64,000 nt of DNA from Tetradesmus obliquus (Eukaryota > Chlorophyta > Chlorophyceae > Sphaeropleales > Scenedesmaceae). Positions 22,143-32,890 of the stretch are shown here, one piece after another (the first letter of the stretch is position 1; each line of letters begins with the position of its first letter). A program made the position numbers and the translations under genes. Under the pieces are notes generated by a model that made no database searches, had not been told where the DNA came from, and saw nothing but the letters and a program-made list of their open reading frames with translations. The stretch covers positions 1,708,501-1,772,500 of the forward strand of contig CP126192.1 of assembly GCA_030272155.1 (NCBI GenBank). Reading direction: 5' to 3'.

Positions 22143-24050
22143 CTACTCCAAGCGCTGCACCGCCTGCGCGCGCGACACGCGCTTGCGCTTGGCCGGCGGC
22201 CCGTCTGCTGCGGGCGGCCCGTCGCCCTTGACCAGGCTCACGTGCAGCACGCGGCGCTCCTCGCCACGCCGCTCAAACACGACCGTGTCGCCTGCAGGAG
22301 CAGCAGCAGCAGCAGCATTGATCAGCATGTGCAAGCAGTAAGGTGCTGAAGCGCTGAGCGGCCCTGCAAACTACTTGTGACGCGTTGCTTAGCTGCAGGT
22401 CACGCCGCGCATGTCGCTCCGGGTGACGTCAGCTATGATTTCTGGCTCCACTGCTCTTTGCTGCATGCCAGTGCCAGCATAAGGGCTGGCCAGCCACACT
22501 GAACAGCAGCAAGGCAATGCCTGCCGGCAGACTCACCAACTTCCACGTTGTGTGCGCGGATGTAGTCGCGCCAGCCGCTGGTCAGCCGCAGGTGCTTCTG
22601 CGCGTTGCAGCTCACGCCCTCGTACTGCACCCTGAAGCGCCCACCCTCCCTGTCCACAATGCTGACCTCTTCCTTGAACAGCAGCTCGTAGCTGCTGCCG
22701 CCGGGCCTGCTGCCGCCGCCGCCGCGCGGGGAGTCGCCCGCGTCGTCGTCTGCTGCGTTGCAGCCGCCGCTGCCGTGGCGCTGCGGCGGCGCGTGCAGGT
22801 CGTGGTGCGGCAGCAGGTGCTCCGCCATGGGCTGCGTGATGTTGAGGCGCTTGAGGTAGGTCTTGCAGGAAATCACGCGAGAGTACCTGTTTTGAGGCGC
22901 AGCACGGTGGAGAGGGGAGGGGGAACGGGGCAGTAGTGAGGCAGGTGTGGGAGGCATGCAGCATACGAGGCGCGTGTGGGTGGTGCGAAGATACACATGC
23001 ATGGTTGCTGTGGTTGCACACATTCAAACAGCGCAGATATGCCAGCATCTGTTAAACGAGCAGGAGACGTGACCTAAAACACAACACAGGTGCGCTGCTC
23101 GCTGGTGGCATGCTTATGGCTGCTTTGCCGAACAAGCATGCATTGTACATGCCGTACGCGATTGTCCCAGTGAGCCGTACTTCTCAACCGCTGCGCCAGG
23201 CAGCTGCAGCGTAGCGCAGCATCACCAGCAACGCTCACCTGACCACCTCCCGGTTGTCAACTGCCCCGCCTGCTTGCATGCCCGGCATCATCACCTGCTG
23301 CTGCTGCTGCCCCATGCCAGCAGTAGCACCAAACTGCCCATTCAGCCAGCCAGTACCACCACCACCACCACCAAACCCGCCGGCAGCACCACCCAGCCCG
23401 CCCTGCTGCTGCCAGTGCTGCTGCATGCCGCCAGGCAACCCCATGGGGCCAGGCCCAAAGCTCATGCCTGCTGCTGCTGCTGCCGCTGCTGCTGCCGACG
23501 CCGTGGGCGTGCCAATCGTATCAAGCGTGCCAAACTGTAGTGCTGCGTACTGCCGTGCGCCGGCCTCCCGCATCAGTTCTGCATTGACCTGCCCCAGCAG
23601 GCCATCCAGTGTGTCCTGCTGCGCCTGACCCATGCCCAGCAGCCCACCAAGCACGCCACCTAGTTGCGGCGGCAGCTGCTGCTGCTGCTGCTGTGGGATC
23701 TGCTGCTGCTGCTGCATCTGCAATTGTGGCATCAGATGCTGCTGCTGCTGCTGGGCAGCGCCTGGCTGCAAAGTAGATCCTGCTTGCATGGCCATTCCAA
23801 ACACGCCAAGGTCAGGTGGGGCCACCTGCTGCTGCTGCTGTTGCTGCTGCTGCGGAGGCTGCAGCAGGCGGTGCTGCAAGGCTGCTGCGCGCAGCGCACT
23901 CAGCCGTGGCCGCAGCTGCGGCTGCTGCTCCTGGTTGCGGGCCGGCAGGATGTTGAAGGTGTCTGCAGGGTGGAGCAGCAGCGGCGGCTGCAGCGCACCC
24001 GAAGCCATGTGCGTGGCAAACACGCTGCTGGCCACATCTGTGCACACCTC

Positions 24051-24083
<33 letters not shown>

Positions 24084-26197
24084 GTGGTGGTGTGGGTCCG
24101 CATGGTGGGAGAAGATTGCTGCTGTGGTCCTGCTGGTGAAGCTGGGTGGCTTGCCTAGTGTGCGCGGCCCCAGGGTGATGCCAGGAGCACATGCTGCTGC
24201 TGCCGCAGCTGCTGCTGCTGCTGGTGCTAGTGGGCTGACAGGCGTGCTGCTGATGACGCGTGTGGGGTGCACGGCATCGCCACCAGGCAACAGGCTGTGC
24301 CCTGAGAAGGGGGTGACCACAGGGACAGAGCGGGGCGTGCCCATTGGAGGGTGCTGCTGCTGCTGCTGCTGCATGCCTGGCTGTGCAAGTGGCTGCAGCT
24401 GCACATGCTGCACTTCCTGCTTTGGTTGCACCTGCTGCGCCTGCTGCTGCTGCTGCTGCCCATCCTGCTGCTGTGTGGGTGCCCTGGGGGCTGCGTCGTC
24501 TGCTCCAAGTGCCAGCAGCTCTGAGGGCGCCTCCATGAACAGCTGCAGCGAGCCCAGGCCTGAGATGGTGAAGGGCAGCGCTGAGTCCAGGCCCTGCAAC
24601 AACAGCAACAAGGGGAAGGATTCAAGGGTGATGATGTGCCATTACATACAGAATGTCTGTCGCTGCATGACACATCAGCTCGTGGGAAGCTTGAATGTGT
24701 AAAAGAAGCCTTGGAGAGCTGGCTTGTGGAAGGTAAGTGCTGGGCGCTGACTGGTGGACCAAAAGATGTAGGCAAGGCACCTGAAGCATTGCAGCCATGG
24801 GCCAGAGGCTGACCACAGCCTCCTCTTCCCGCTCCTTATTGCAGTATAACGTTTTTATTACTACAGCTAGGGCTGCAACGATGCTAGAGACCGATCAGCG
24901 ATGTCGGACATAAATTATCGACTGCTGCTGCCCAATGTTGGCCCAAAGCCTGGGAACGGCGTTACGTCAAGCACGTGTGTCGATTTCACTCGCAAATTGC
25001 TGTCTAGTGCATGAACGTGATATTCTGTCAACTGCCAACTTCCTCGGCGCTTTGAGATGGGGATGCGCCGGGCTCACGGCGCGACTCGTACGACCTCCCA
25101 CCGGCCTTCCATCACACGACCCAAATCCCAAGTTCACACTTTTCAAACTCAAACCAACATAATAACGCTCGAACGTGACCAAAACCACATGCTCGGCCCA
25201 GCATGCGGGTGCAGCTGTGCAGAGACACAGGTGGCGGCAGTTTCTGTCATAGTTGTTGCAGCCCTGCACTCAGGCAACTCCCCAGAACTCACCTTCAGCA
25301 AGGTGCTGTCCATTGCAGCAATCTCCCTCAGGCAGTCCCGCACGCTGTTCATGCCGCCTTGTGCGAGAGCAGCATCCAGCGCTGCCTGCACTGGGTCCAC
25401 CACCCCGCTCAGCTCCCCACACACCATGTCTGGCAAGCTGTCGCTGCGCGGCAGGCCAGCTGTCAGCATGCCACCCTCCACACGCGCTGCCTCGCTCAGC
25501 AGCGCATCCACCAGGCTGCCGCTGCTGCTGCGGCAGATAGTTCCTGCAAGCCGCAAGTTGGCGCCGGCAGGGCCATGCCGCACCGCGCCTGCAGCGGCAG
25601 CCAGCTCGCGTGTCTTGTAGGTGGCCTGCGACCTCAGGCTGCCAGGCAGCAAGCTGAGGTTCCCTTTCAGCCCGCCCAGCTGCGCTGCATCACTGTCCTC
25701 CTGCTGCTGCGCCAAGGTTTGCAGCGGCGGCAGAGGCGATGCTGGCAGGTGCCGCGTCTCTGAGAGCGCGGCAAACGCACTGGCGGCTGCTGCGGTTGAC
25801 AGCAGGCCGTCAGCGTCCGTCAAGCTGTCAGCTAGCTCCTGCGTGCTGTCTGCTACAGCTGGCTGGGCAGCTGCTGCCGCTGCTGCTGCTGGCAATCCTG
25901 CTGCCACTGGTGCCCCCTGCTGGCTCATTGGCAGCAAGGCTCCTGAAGAGACTGCACTGGAGGACTTGATGGGGCTGCCCGACTGCTGCTGCTGCTGCTG
26001 CTGCTGCTGTTGGTCTACTGTGTCCATGCCTGCGACCATCTGCAGCAGTGCAGCCTGTGCTTCAGGGGTCATGCCCTGCATGCCGCCTATTGCCTGCAGC
26101 AGCTGCTGGCGCGCTGCAGTGTTCAGCGCTGCTGCTGCTGCAGCAGCCTCTGATGTCAGTGTGCCGGTCGTTTGGGTTACTGCAGGTGTAGCTACCA

Positions 26198-26229
<32 letters not shown>

Positions 26230-26480
26230 GCTTGTGGTACAGGCAGGCCACCGCCGCCGGCCTGCACTGTAGACTGCATATTGGCGTCCACACATTGAGG
26301 CTGCTGCTGGCAGCTGTAGCCTAGCCTTCCAGGCTCCACTTTTCCCAGTGGGACCTGGCTGGCAGGCAGCACGTCTGCATCCTGTGCTGTATCCCTGAGT
26401 TGTTCCAGGTTCATGTTGAACGGCGAGGGCACTGCCCCCTCATCAGCAAACGACCTGTTGCTGTGCGGAAAGGAGTCCAT
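22143..26480 (-). CDS. B3-domain transcription factor with long Q/A-rich N-terminal region
   Basis: Four exons join with exact phase: 26480-25293, 24593-23239, 22886-22537 and 22291-22143, giving 1,013 residues. The C-terminal 140 residues form a plant B3 DNA-binding domain: SRVISCKTYLKRLNIT, MAEHLLPHHD, VSIVDREGGRFRVQYEG, LRLTSGWRDYIRAHNVEVG and DTVVFERRGEERRVLHVSL. A glycine- and aspartate-rich insertion of about 35 residues sits after MAEHLLPHH. The domain is followed by a basic tail (PPAKRKRVSRAQ) that could be a nuclear signal. The first 850 residues are low-complexity Q, A and S with short conserved-looking patches (QAALLQMVAGMD; LREIAAMDSTLLK). ATG 26480 is the first in frame. Introns at 24594-25292 (699 bp) and 22887-23238 (352 bp) show nothing else. 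B3 factors bind DNA directly and act in the nucleus; the target and subfamily cannot be read here. Confidence 0.85.
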
Positions 26481-27944
26481 CAAACGCTGTTTGCTGCCAC
26501 AGGTGCGCTAGGTGCGCTGGGTGAGTGCGCCTGTGCTGCAGCTGCTGGTGAGAGCAGCACCCTGGTCGTACAACGCAACACTTAGATCTGCACCAAACGC
26601 GTTTAGTTTAACATAGAAGTGATTGAACACACTGTACACGGAGAGGCTGAACGAAAAACAGCTCTCTCTGATTCACGACACGAATCCCTGCTGAGCAATG
26701 AGGGCTGTACGTTTCAGATATTCGCTGATTAACCAAGGATCGTTCCTTGATGTGCCTGATGTGCTGGCATAATGAGCCCAAAACACCGAGCCCAAACAAG
26801 GTCCCATACTTGTCAGGTTTGAAGCATTAGGCAAGTGCATCCATGTGCATTCCTTTGTCGACGCTCGTAAATGATCAGTATTTGTGTATGCGGCGCCGGA
26901 AGCGCGGCTTGCCTCTGAAGTGATTGGCAGCTTGCAGGAGATGCAGCAGGCACCAGGATGTAACCAAGCTTGATCTCAAGATGTGCTGCATCCTCGTATG
27001 CCGCCCGTGTCGGTTGAACAACAAGATACTCCGTGCTCTCGTCAGTTTCGTACTGGTCAGCATGGCCAGCCCTGCTGGCTTTGGGCAGGAAAGCTAGGAG
27101 GAGCAGGCTACGTGCTTTGCTTTGAACAGAGCATGCTCAGCCACAACGCCCCCTGGACATTAACTAAAAGTTGCAAACACGAACGCTGATAAGCATATCA
27201 ATACATTACAGCTCTAGTCTGGCGCTCAATCCGGCCAGGACCCCCACCAACAGCACCCCTCTTTGGAGACATGCCCCGCGTGCCACTCCCGCCTGGCGCC
27301 ACGCCCCACTGGTGCAGCTGCTGCCATTGTTTTGTGCTGCGCTCTGCCTACGCATACTGGATTCAATTTTAGCTGCATGCACGTGCGTCCCAGTCACCTC
27401 GTGGCACAATCTGTGTGACATTGAGTCACTGCCAACGTTCCCATGTGGAGCAGGGTTCTGTGCTGCCCTTGGTCAAACCCAACCCCAGCCGATAGTTCGT
27501 TGCAGCCCATACGCTGCACAGCAATGCAGTGACATGTTGGTTTGGTGATGCGAGTATTGCCTTTGCCTGTAAGGTCGCCAACGTCGCAGCATCCAACGGT
27601 TTGATCACAGTCTTTGTAGCAGACCCGCTTAGATGAAGCAGGCACGTGAACGCGCCAAGGATACCAGTTAATCTGTAACAGAAGCGCCGGCAGAAGCATT
27701 CACTGATACTGCTGTTGCTGCTGCTGCTGCTGCTGCCTTTTTGCTGTCTGCAGCAACTGCTGTCTTTCCAGCAATTTAACGAGGCTAAGGTAGGCCAACC
27801 AGTAACAACCGCTGTATTTGACCTGAGATAATAGTCAGAATCTTCATCAACGTGTCTTCTGTTGTTAGGCTCCCATGGCATGTCGAGCACTCTTTCAACG
27901 CTGGCTGTTGCCATGACGCGCCCCGCGTGTGCGTGCTGCTGCAG
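26481..27944. other. Divergent interval upstream of the B3 and MYND genes
   Basis: About 1.5 kb between the B3 start and the first recognisable exon of the MYND gene on the other strand. It should hold the B3 promoter and probably undetected 5' exons of the MYND gene. No domain-bearing frame was found. Confidence 0.45.
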
Positions 27945-28156
27945 GTGCTGCTGTCCAAAAGCGATCAGCAGTCGCGCCTCAGGGGCCTGGCGCTGGTGCT
28001 GCATGGAAACTTCAACGCAGTGGGGTGGCCCTACATGGATGCGGACCTCATGCCCATAGTGAGAGCTGCACTGCAGCAGCAGCAGCAGCACTGTGTAGCC
28101 GTGCCTTTGTGCAAGGATACCTGCAGCAGAAGTGTTGAAGAGCAAAGTGCATTGCT

Positions 28157-28246
28157 GGTCACCGCGGTGCAGCAGATGCACATGCGCCCTGCAGGTGGTC
28201 ACCGCGGTGCAGCAGATGCAGGTGGTCACCGCGTGCAGCAGATGCA
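28157..28246. repeat. Imperfect tandem repeat of a 24-bp unit at a 3' splice site of the MYND gene
   Basis: Copies begin at 28157, 28197 and 28224; the third lacks one G. Each contains GTGCAG followed by CAGATGCA, the same bases used as the acceptor and start of the exon at 28239. Confidence 0.85.
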
Positions 28247-28675
28247 CAGCGACAGCGCCAACTTCACCAGCATCACTCGGCCCCACGGCAGGATCGCAAA
28301 GATCTGCAGGCTGAAGCCGGCGCACTACATCCTGCTGTGAGTATGCTAGCCTGCGCCAGCAAGGCCCAGCAGTTGCTGCTGCACACAGCTTGCAGTGAAC
28401 AGCAGCAGCTGGCTGGCCCGGTGGCCAGAGGTCAGGCGCTCCAGGAGCCTGTTGGCTTGTCAGGAGCATGCTGTCAGTGCTGGCAACCACTTTGCAGGGG
28501 TTCAGCTAAATCTAGCAACCCTGGAATGCATGCAGCTGCTGTCGCCATGTTGCTGTTGCAGCACGCACACCTCCCAACCTCCATGCTTGAAGTAGCCCGC
28601 TTGTACCAAGTGCGTAAGGCACCGGATGTGCTGTGCAGCGCTGTGCTGCTGTTGACCAACTGCTGCTGTTGACCA

Positions 28676-28676
<1 letters not shown>

Positions 28677-28713
<37 letters not shown>

Positions 28714-28715
28714 AG
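28677..28715. repeat. (CTG)12CAG tract forming a 3' splice site
   Basis: Twelve CTG units run directly into the CAG acceptor before the MYND exon at 28716. Confidence 0.85.
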
Positions 28716-30855
28716 GATGGCTGGGGAAGCACTGGCTATGGCATTGGGCTGGCAGAGGCGCAGCCTGAGGGCAGCACGCTGGAGGCGCAGATGAGCCTGG
28801 CATAGAACCTGAGCGTGCGGGACCTGAAGACGGCGCTCACACAGCTAGGTAGGCACCGGTGCGCCCCTTGCGCAGCCTGGAGGGCACAGCTGCTGTAGCC
28901 TGGCGCAATCCCACAGACGCATGTTTTGACTTGTATCGTAGCAGCTGGGTGTAGACGCAGCACACCTGGCTAGCTGCTGGTTCAGAGGCACACCTCCATC
29001 GGCGGCGCCGCCACCGCCCCTGGCGCACCAAGCCACCTGCGCTGACTCCTTGTTGCAGCGTTCCCTGTGTTGAACTGAGCAGCGCCAACTTTGTAGCCGC
29101 TGTATTGCTGCTCAGGCATGTTCTGCTGCCCGCTGTCCGTCTCTGCCACTGCGGCCAGATGCGGACCACAGCCACTGTGTGGAGAAGGCAGAGCTGGTAG
29201 CCCTGTTTGCTCAAGCATACACCAGGGGGCCGCCACGCACCCAGCAGCAGCAGCAGCAGGCAGCCAGCTCTGATCCTCTGCAGCAGCGGGAGCCTTGCGA
29301 CATCAGCGCCTGGCTGCACATGGCGCTGTTCTTTAAAGCAGAGGCAGGGGAGGCGCAGCAGGGCCGCAGCGCAGCCGTGCAGGACATGTACCGCGCTGCT
29401 GCCGCTGCTGCCGTGCGCTGTCCTGGTGGCGACGAGCTGTACCAGCTGCTAATCGCCTCAAATGTGCTGCGGGTGCTGGTGGATGGAGGCACGCCCTTCA
29501 AGGTGCGGCCTGCTGCTGCTGCTGCTGTGTAGATGCACAGAAGATGCCTGCAGCTGCACCTAGTTCACAGACGTCGCAGGAGGGCTGTGCTCTTGCTCAT
29601 GCCGTGACACATGCATGCTATGCCTAATGCCGTTGCTGGGCAGACAGAGCGTTTAGAGTGTGGTTTTAACGAGCTTATGTATGCTGCTGCAAAGCGATGC
29701 ATGTCGCCTGCACTTATGCAGTATGCATGGCAAGCCATTGCTCTGCAGCAAACTCATACACACCTGCATCACCGCCATGCATCTGCTGCTGCTACCGCTG
29801 CCGCCGCTGCTGCTGCTGCTGCTGAATCGCCAGGCTAGCGAGGGCCTGCAGCTGCTGGAGCGTCAGCGCCAAGGCGCAGCTCAAGTCGTGGTTCAGCTAC
29901 GGCATCGTGGCCCCGCGCGTGAAAGTGTACTACAAGGAGACGGAGAAGTTCTTCAAGGTGCGTTGGGGATTGGCTGAACCCACTGCCCACAGTAGCAGAC
30001 AGCCGCGTCAATGTATCATAAGCTGACCTGTGCTGACTGAGTTATGTAGGACTGTGCCGGCAGTGCACTGGCCTGCGGGACACGCTGGCTAATGCCTGCT
30101 GTGTAGCAGGCATGCTACAGCATAACAGCAATACTACTATAGTACCACTCTGTGCAGTTTCCAAGGCTGCTTACTTTACCCCGGGCGCCCTGCATGGCTC
30201 ATGTTTCCCTGCAGACCCTCATCGCTGCCGCACGCAAGGAGGCGCAGCAGCAGGCAAGCAGCAGCAGCGGCTTCACCATTGTCAATGCAGATGTGCGGGC
30301 GCTGCTGCAGCCTGGAGAGGAGGGCCTGCTGCTGCTGCCGCACCCGGCGCGGGCCAGCCACAACATGCAGTCGGTGACCCCTGTGGAGCCTCCTGCAAAG
30401 CCGCGTGGCAACTGCGGGAAGTACTTCCACTCGCTGCTGCGCTGCAAGGCCTGCCAGAGTGTGGCGTACTGCGGCAGGGACTGCCAGGTGGGCTGTGTTT
30501 TGGCAACTGCCTGGATGGTGGCGATGTTGGGGTTCGCATGTTGCGCTGTGTGCAGCGCAGCCTGCAGCTGGTGGCCTGGGCTTGCAACACCAGCTGCTGT
30601 GCATTGTTTGTAGCAGCAAATGCGAATCTGGTTCTTCTCTACAGTGCTTGGGCAGGCAGAACTGACACTGGGGTTTATATGTAGTGCTTTTAGCATTGTA
30701 AACACGCTTTTATCCACCTGGGCGTTCTGCACTTCTGCTTGCTGGTGCAGCTGGCACACTGGAAGTCCCACAAGCAGCAGTGCAAGCAGGTGCAGCAGGA
30801 AAAAGAGGCTGCAGCCGCAGCTAAGGCTGCAAAGGCAAAGAGCGCACAGCACTGA

Positions 30856-32890
30856 CGCCGGGCGCCGCCAGGGCAGGGGTGGCGCATTGAAATGCTTGGT
30901 TTTAGTGGCATGTCCAGGTCGAAGACCTGGAAAATTGGAACAGCAGCAAGCTCAAGCCTGCAGGGTAAGGTCTAGGGCTTACTGCTCAACTCAGCATACT
31001 TACGTAAGTCAGTTGGCATGGCCATGGAAGCGCGGCCATGGAAACAGTGATGTTGTGACTTGGTTCAACTACTTTTTGGCGATTACGCACTGTGAAGGAT
31101 GGCAGGACCGTCAACCAATACATTCTGCCATTGACAGCTGTTCCTTGGTGTGTTGCATTTGACTCGTACATGTGCATTTTGCCATTGGTGTGATTTCTGA
31201 CCGTTGCGCCACTGGTGGCAAGTTGCTGTCTGACGGATTAGCTTTCTGGGTCATCGACACTAACGCATCATTGCGGAGCACATTGCACGCTTTATTTGAT
31301 TGGCAAGTCTTGCATGTGCGCAGCTGCTGGATGCGCCGCCCGGCGGTCTGCTGCATCCATGTTGTCTTCGTGACAGCTGGGGTGGTGTGGCAGGGGCTCA
31401 AAGCTTCCATGTCAATGGCTGAACAAAGCGTTTGTGCATGGCATTGCTGCAGAGCTTTGCAGCATGTGCTTGAACTGAGTTGTTTTGCTCCTCCTGTGAG
31501 GTGCGGGCTCATGTTGTCCCTTAGGGTTCTTTGGTGCTGAATGTTGTGAGTGTGCTGCATGCACATACCGACCACAAGCGTATGAAGTAATTGACATGTT
31601 CACGACACCTGCTTTACCACAGAATATGACAGTATCATAGTGCACACAAATCACTCTGTTGACTGCGACAGCTCGCATCACACTCGAGCGCTCTCTCGCT
31701 CGCATCGCCATGGCGGCTCAGTGCTCAGCTCTCACAGGAATGCATGCTGCCAGACAGCTCACTGCAACACCTCGATTCTTCACTTTGAGCCTTTGTGTCG
31801 TGCCACCTTGCAGCAGCCCTAGAACGTTCGGCTACAACAGCTGCATCAGCCTGTGGAATGGAGATGATGTGTGTGCGTTGGCTGCCAGCAGGCATAAATC
31901 ATATGGCTGCTGACGCATCACTGCACAACAGCAATCTGACCATCAACACCAGATCAACGTTCCAGAGGGCCATGCATGCTGGAAGCCCCCGGGTGCTCAC
32001 ACCACGCACCGCAGCAGCCAGGGCCACAACAACCCCGCCCAAAGCGCAGACCCCACCAATAAAACGCATGCTCTGACGAGAGCATTGACGCTGTCTACGC
32101 CTGTGAGTGGATGTGGAGCGCTTCGTGGGGTTAAAAGCCGGTGAACAAGCAGCAGCACGGCACTGCGTCCCCCTCAGGCAGTCTGAGGTAAGCTGACAGT
32201 TGGCATGCTAGCTTGCCAGCCCAAGGAAACAACAGCCCGCCAACTGCGCGCGTGGTGCAAACATGTCAGTACCACCAAAACCGCTGTGCTGCAGCAAATG
32301 CAGCCAGCTCACACGTCCACCCAATGCAGCATGCTGATTGCGCAGGAAAACCCTTGCAGAGGTGCAGCAAGGAGCCAGGCGCTGCAGCAGAGGCTGCATT
32401 GGGACCTGGCCACGTATGGCACAGCCGAGCACAACCCCAGCTTCAGCCGATGCAGCTGGGCCCTCACACCAAGTCATAACACGCCACCGCTACCAACGCA
32501 CATGTCTCAGTAACAGCCACGCCCTCAGAACACACCGCAGACCCAAGTGCAACGAACAGCAATCCCTCAAACGGCGGCAGTCCCTCAAACGGATTCAGAA
32601 GCACCCTCCCCTTTGTACAACAGGCAGGCAACCACCAGCATGCCCAGTGCTGCCTGCACCCGAGCAGACTAGTGCAAGTCTTCACACCACCCACGCTCTT
32701 GTTTAAGGCTTAACACCACAACGCCACTGCGTGCCACTAGCGCCACTAGCGCATTGAATGCGCAGCCGGGCGCAGCACCAACCACAGCAGTGCTACAGCG
32801 CGCGTCAGCATCATCATAACCAGCAGCAGCCAGCACTCATGTCTCACATCTCTCCCCTCAGCAGCAGCATCAACTCCACATGTGCATATG
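30856..32890. other. Convergent gene-free interval
   Basis: About 2 kb between the stops of the MYND and GATA genes. No frame with a domain or splice-consistent structure was seen; probably 3' UTRs and spacer. Confidence 0.5.

Larger units (their letters stand above)
27945..30855 (+). pseudogene. MYND zinc-finger protein gene with a nonsense codon and a frameshift (possible pseudogene)
   Basis: Recognisable exons: 27945-28058, 28239-28336, 28716-28848, 29159-29502, 29834-29957, 30215-30487, 30751-30855; the 5' end is not identified. The C terminus is a MYND finger: NCGKYFHSLLRCKACQSVAY, YCGRDCQ, then after an intron LAHWKSHKQQC, ending in a lysine/alanine tail. The first zinc ligand is replaced: the CxxC pair reads R-G-N-C, with CGT at 30404-30406. 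Upstream, VRDLKTALTQLD and HCVEKAELVALFAQAY form a small helical motif. An in-frame TAG sits at 28803-28805 (SLA*NLSVRDLK), and the frame shifts near 29861-29870 (EGLQLLER to AQLKSWFSYGIVAP). The phase between the exons ending 28336 and starting 28716 also fails. MYND fingers bind protein partners; the function here is unknown. Confidence 0.7.

Noticed and set aside
23632-24702. Long plus-strand open frame rich in Cys and Ala
   Set aside because: It is antisense to exon 2 of the B3 gene; CAG repeats stay open in every frame, and it has no domain or splice support.
31111-32706. Several 100-150 codon frames in the 31-33 kb spacer
   Set aside because: No start context, domain or intron structure; overlapping frames on both strands are equally long.
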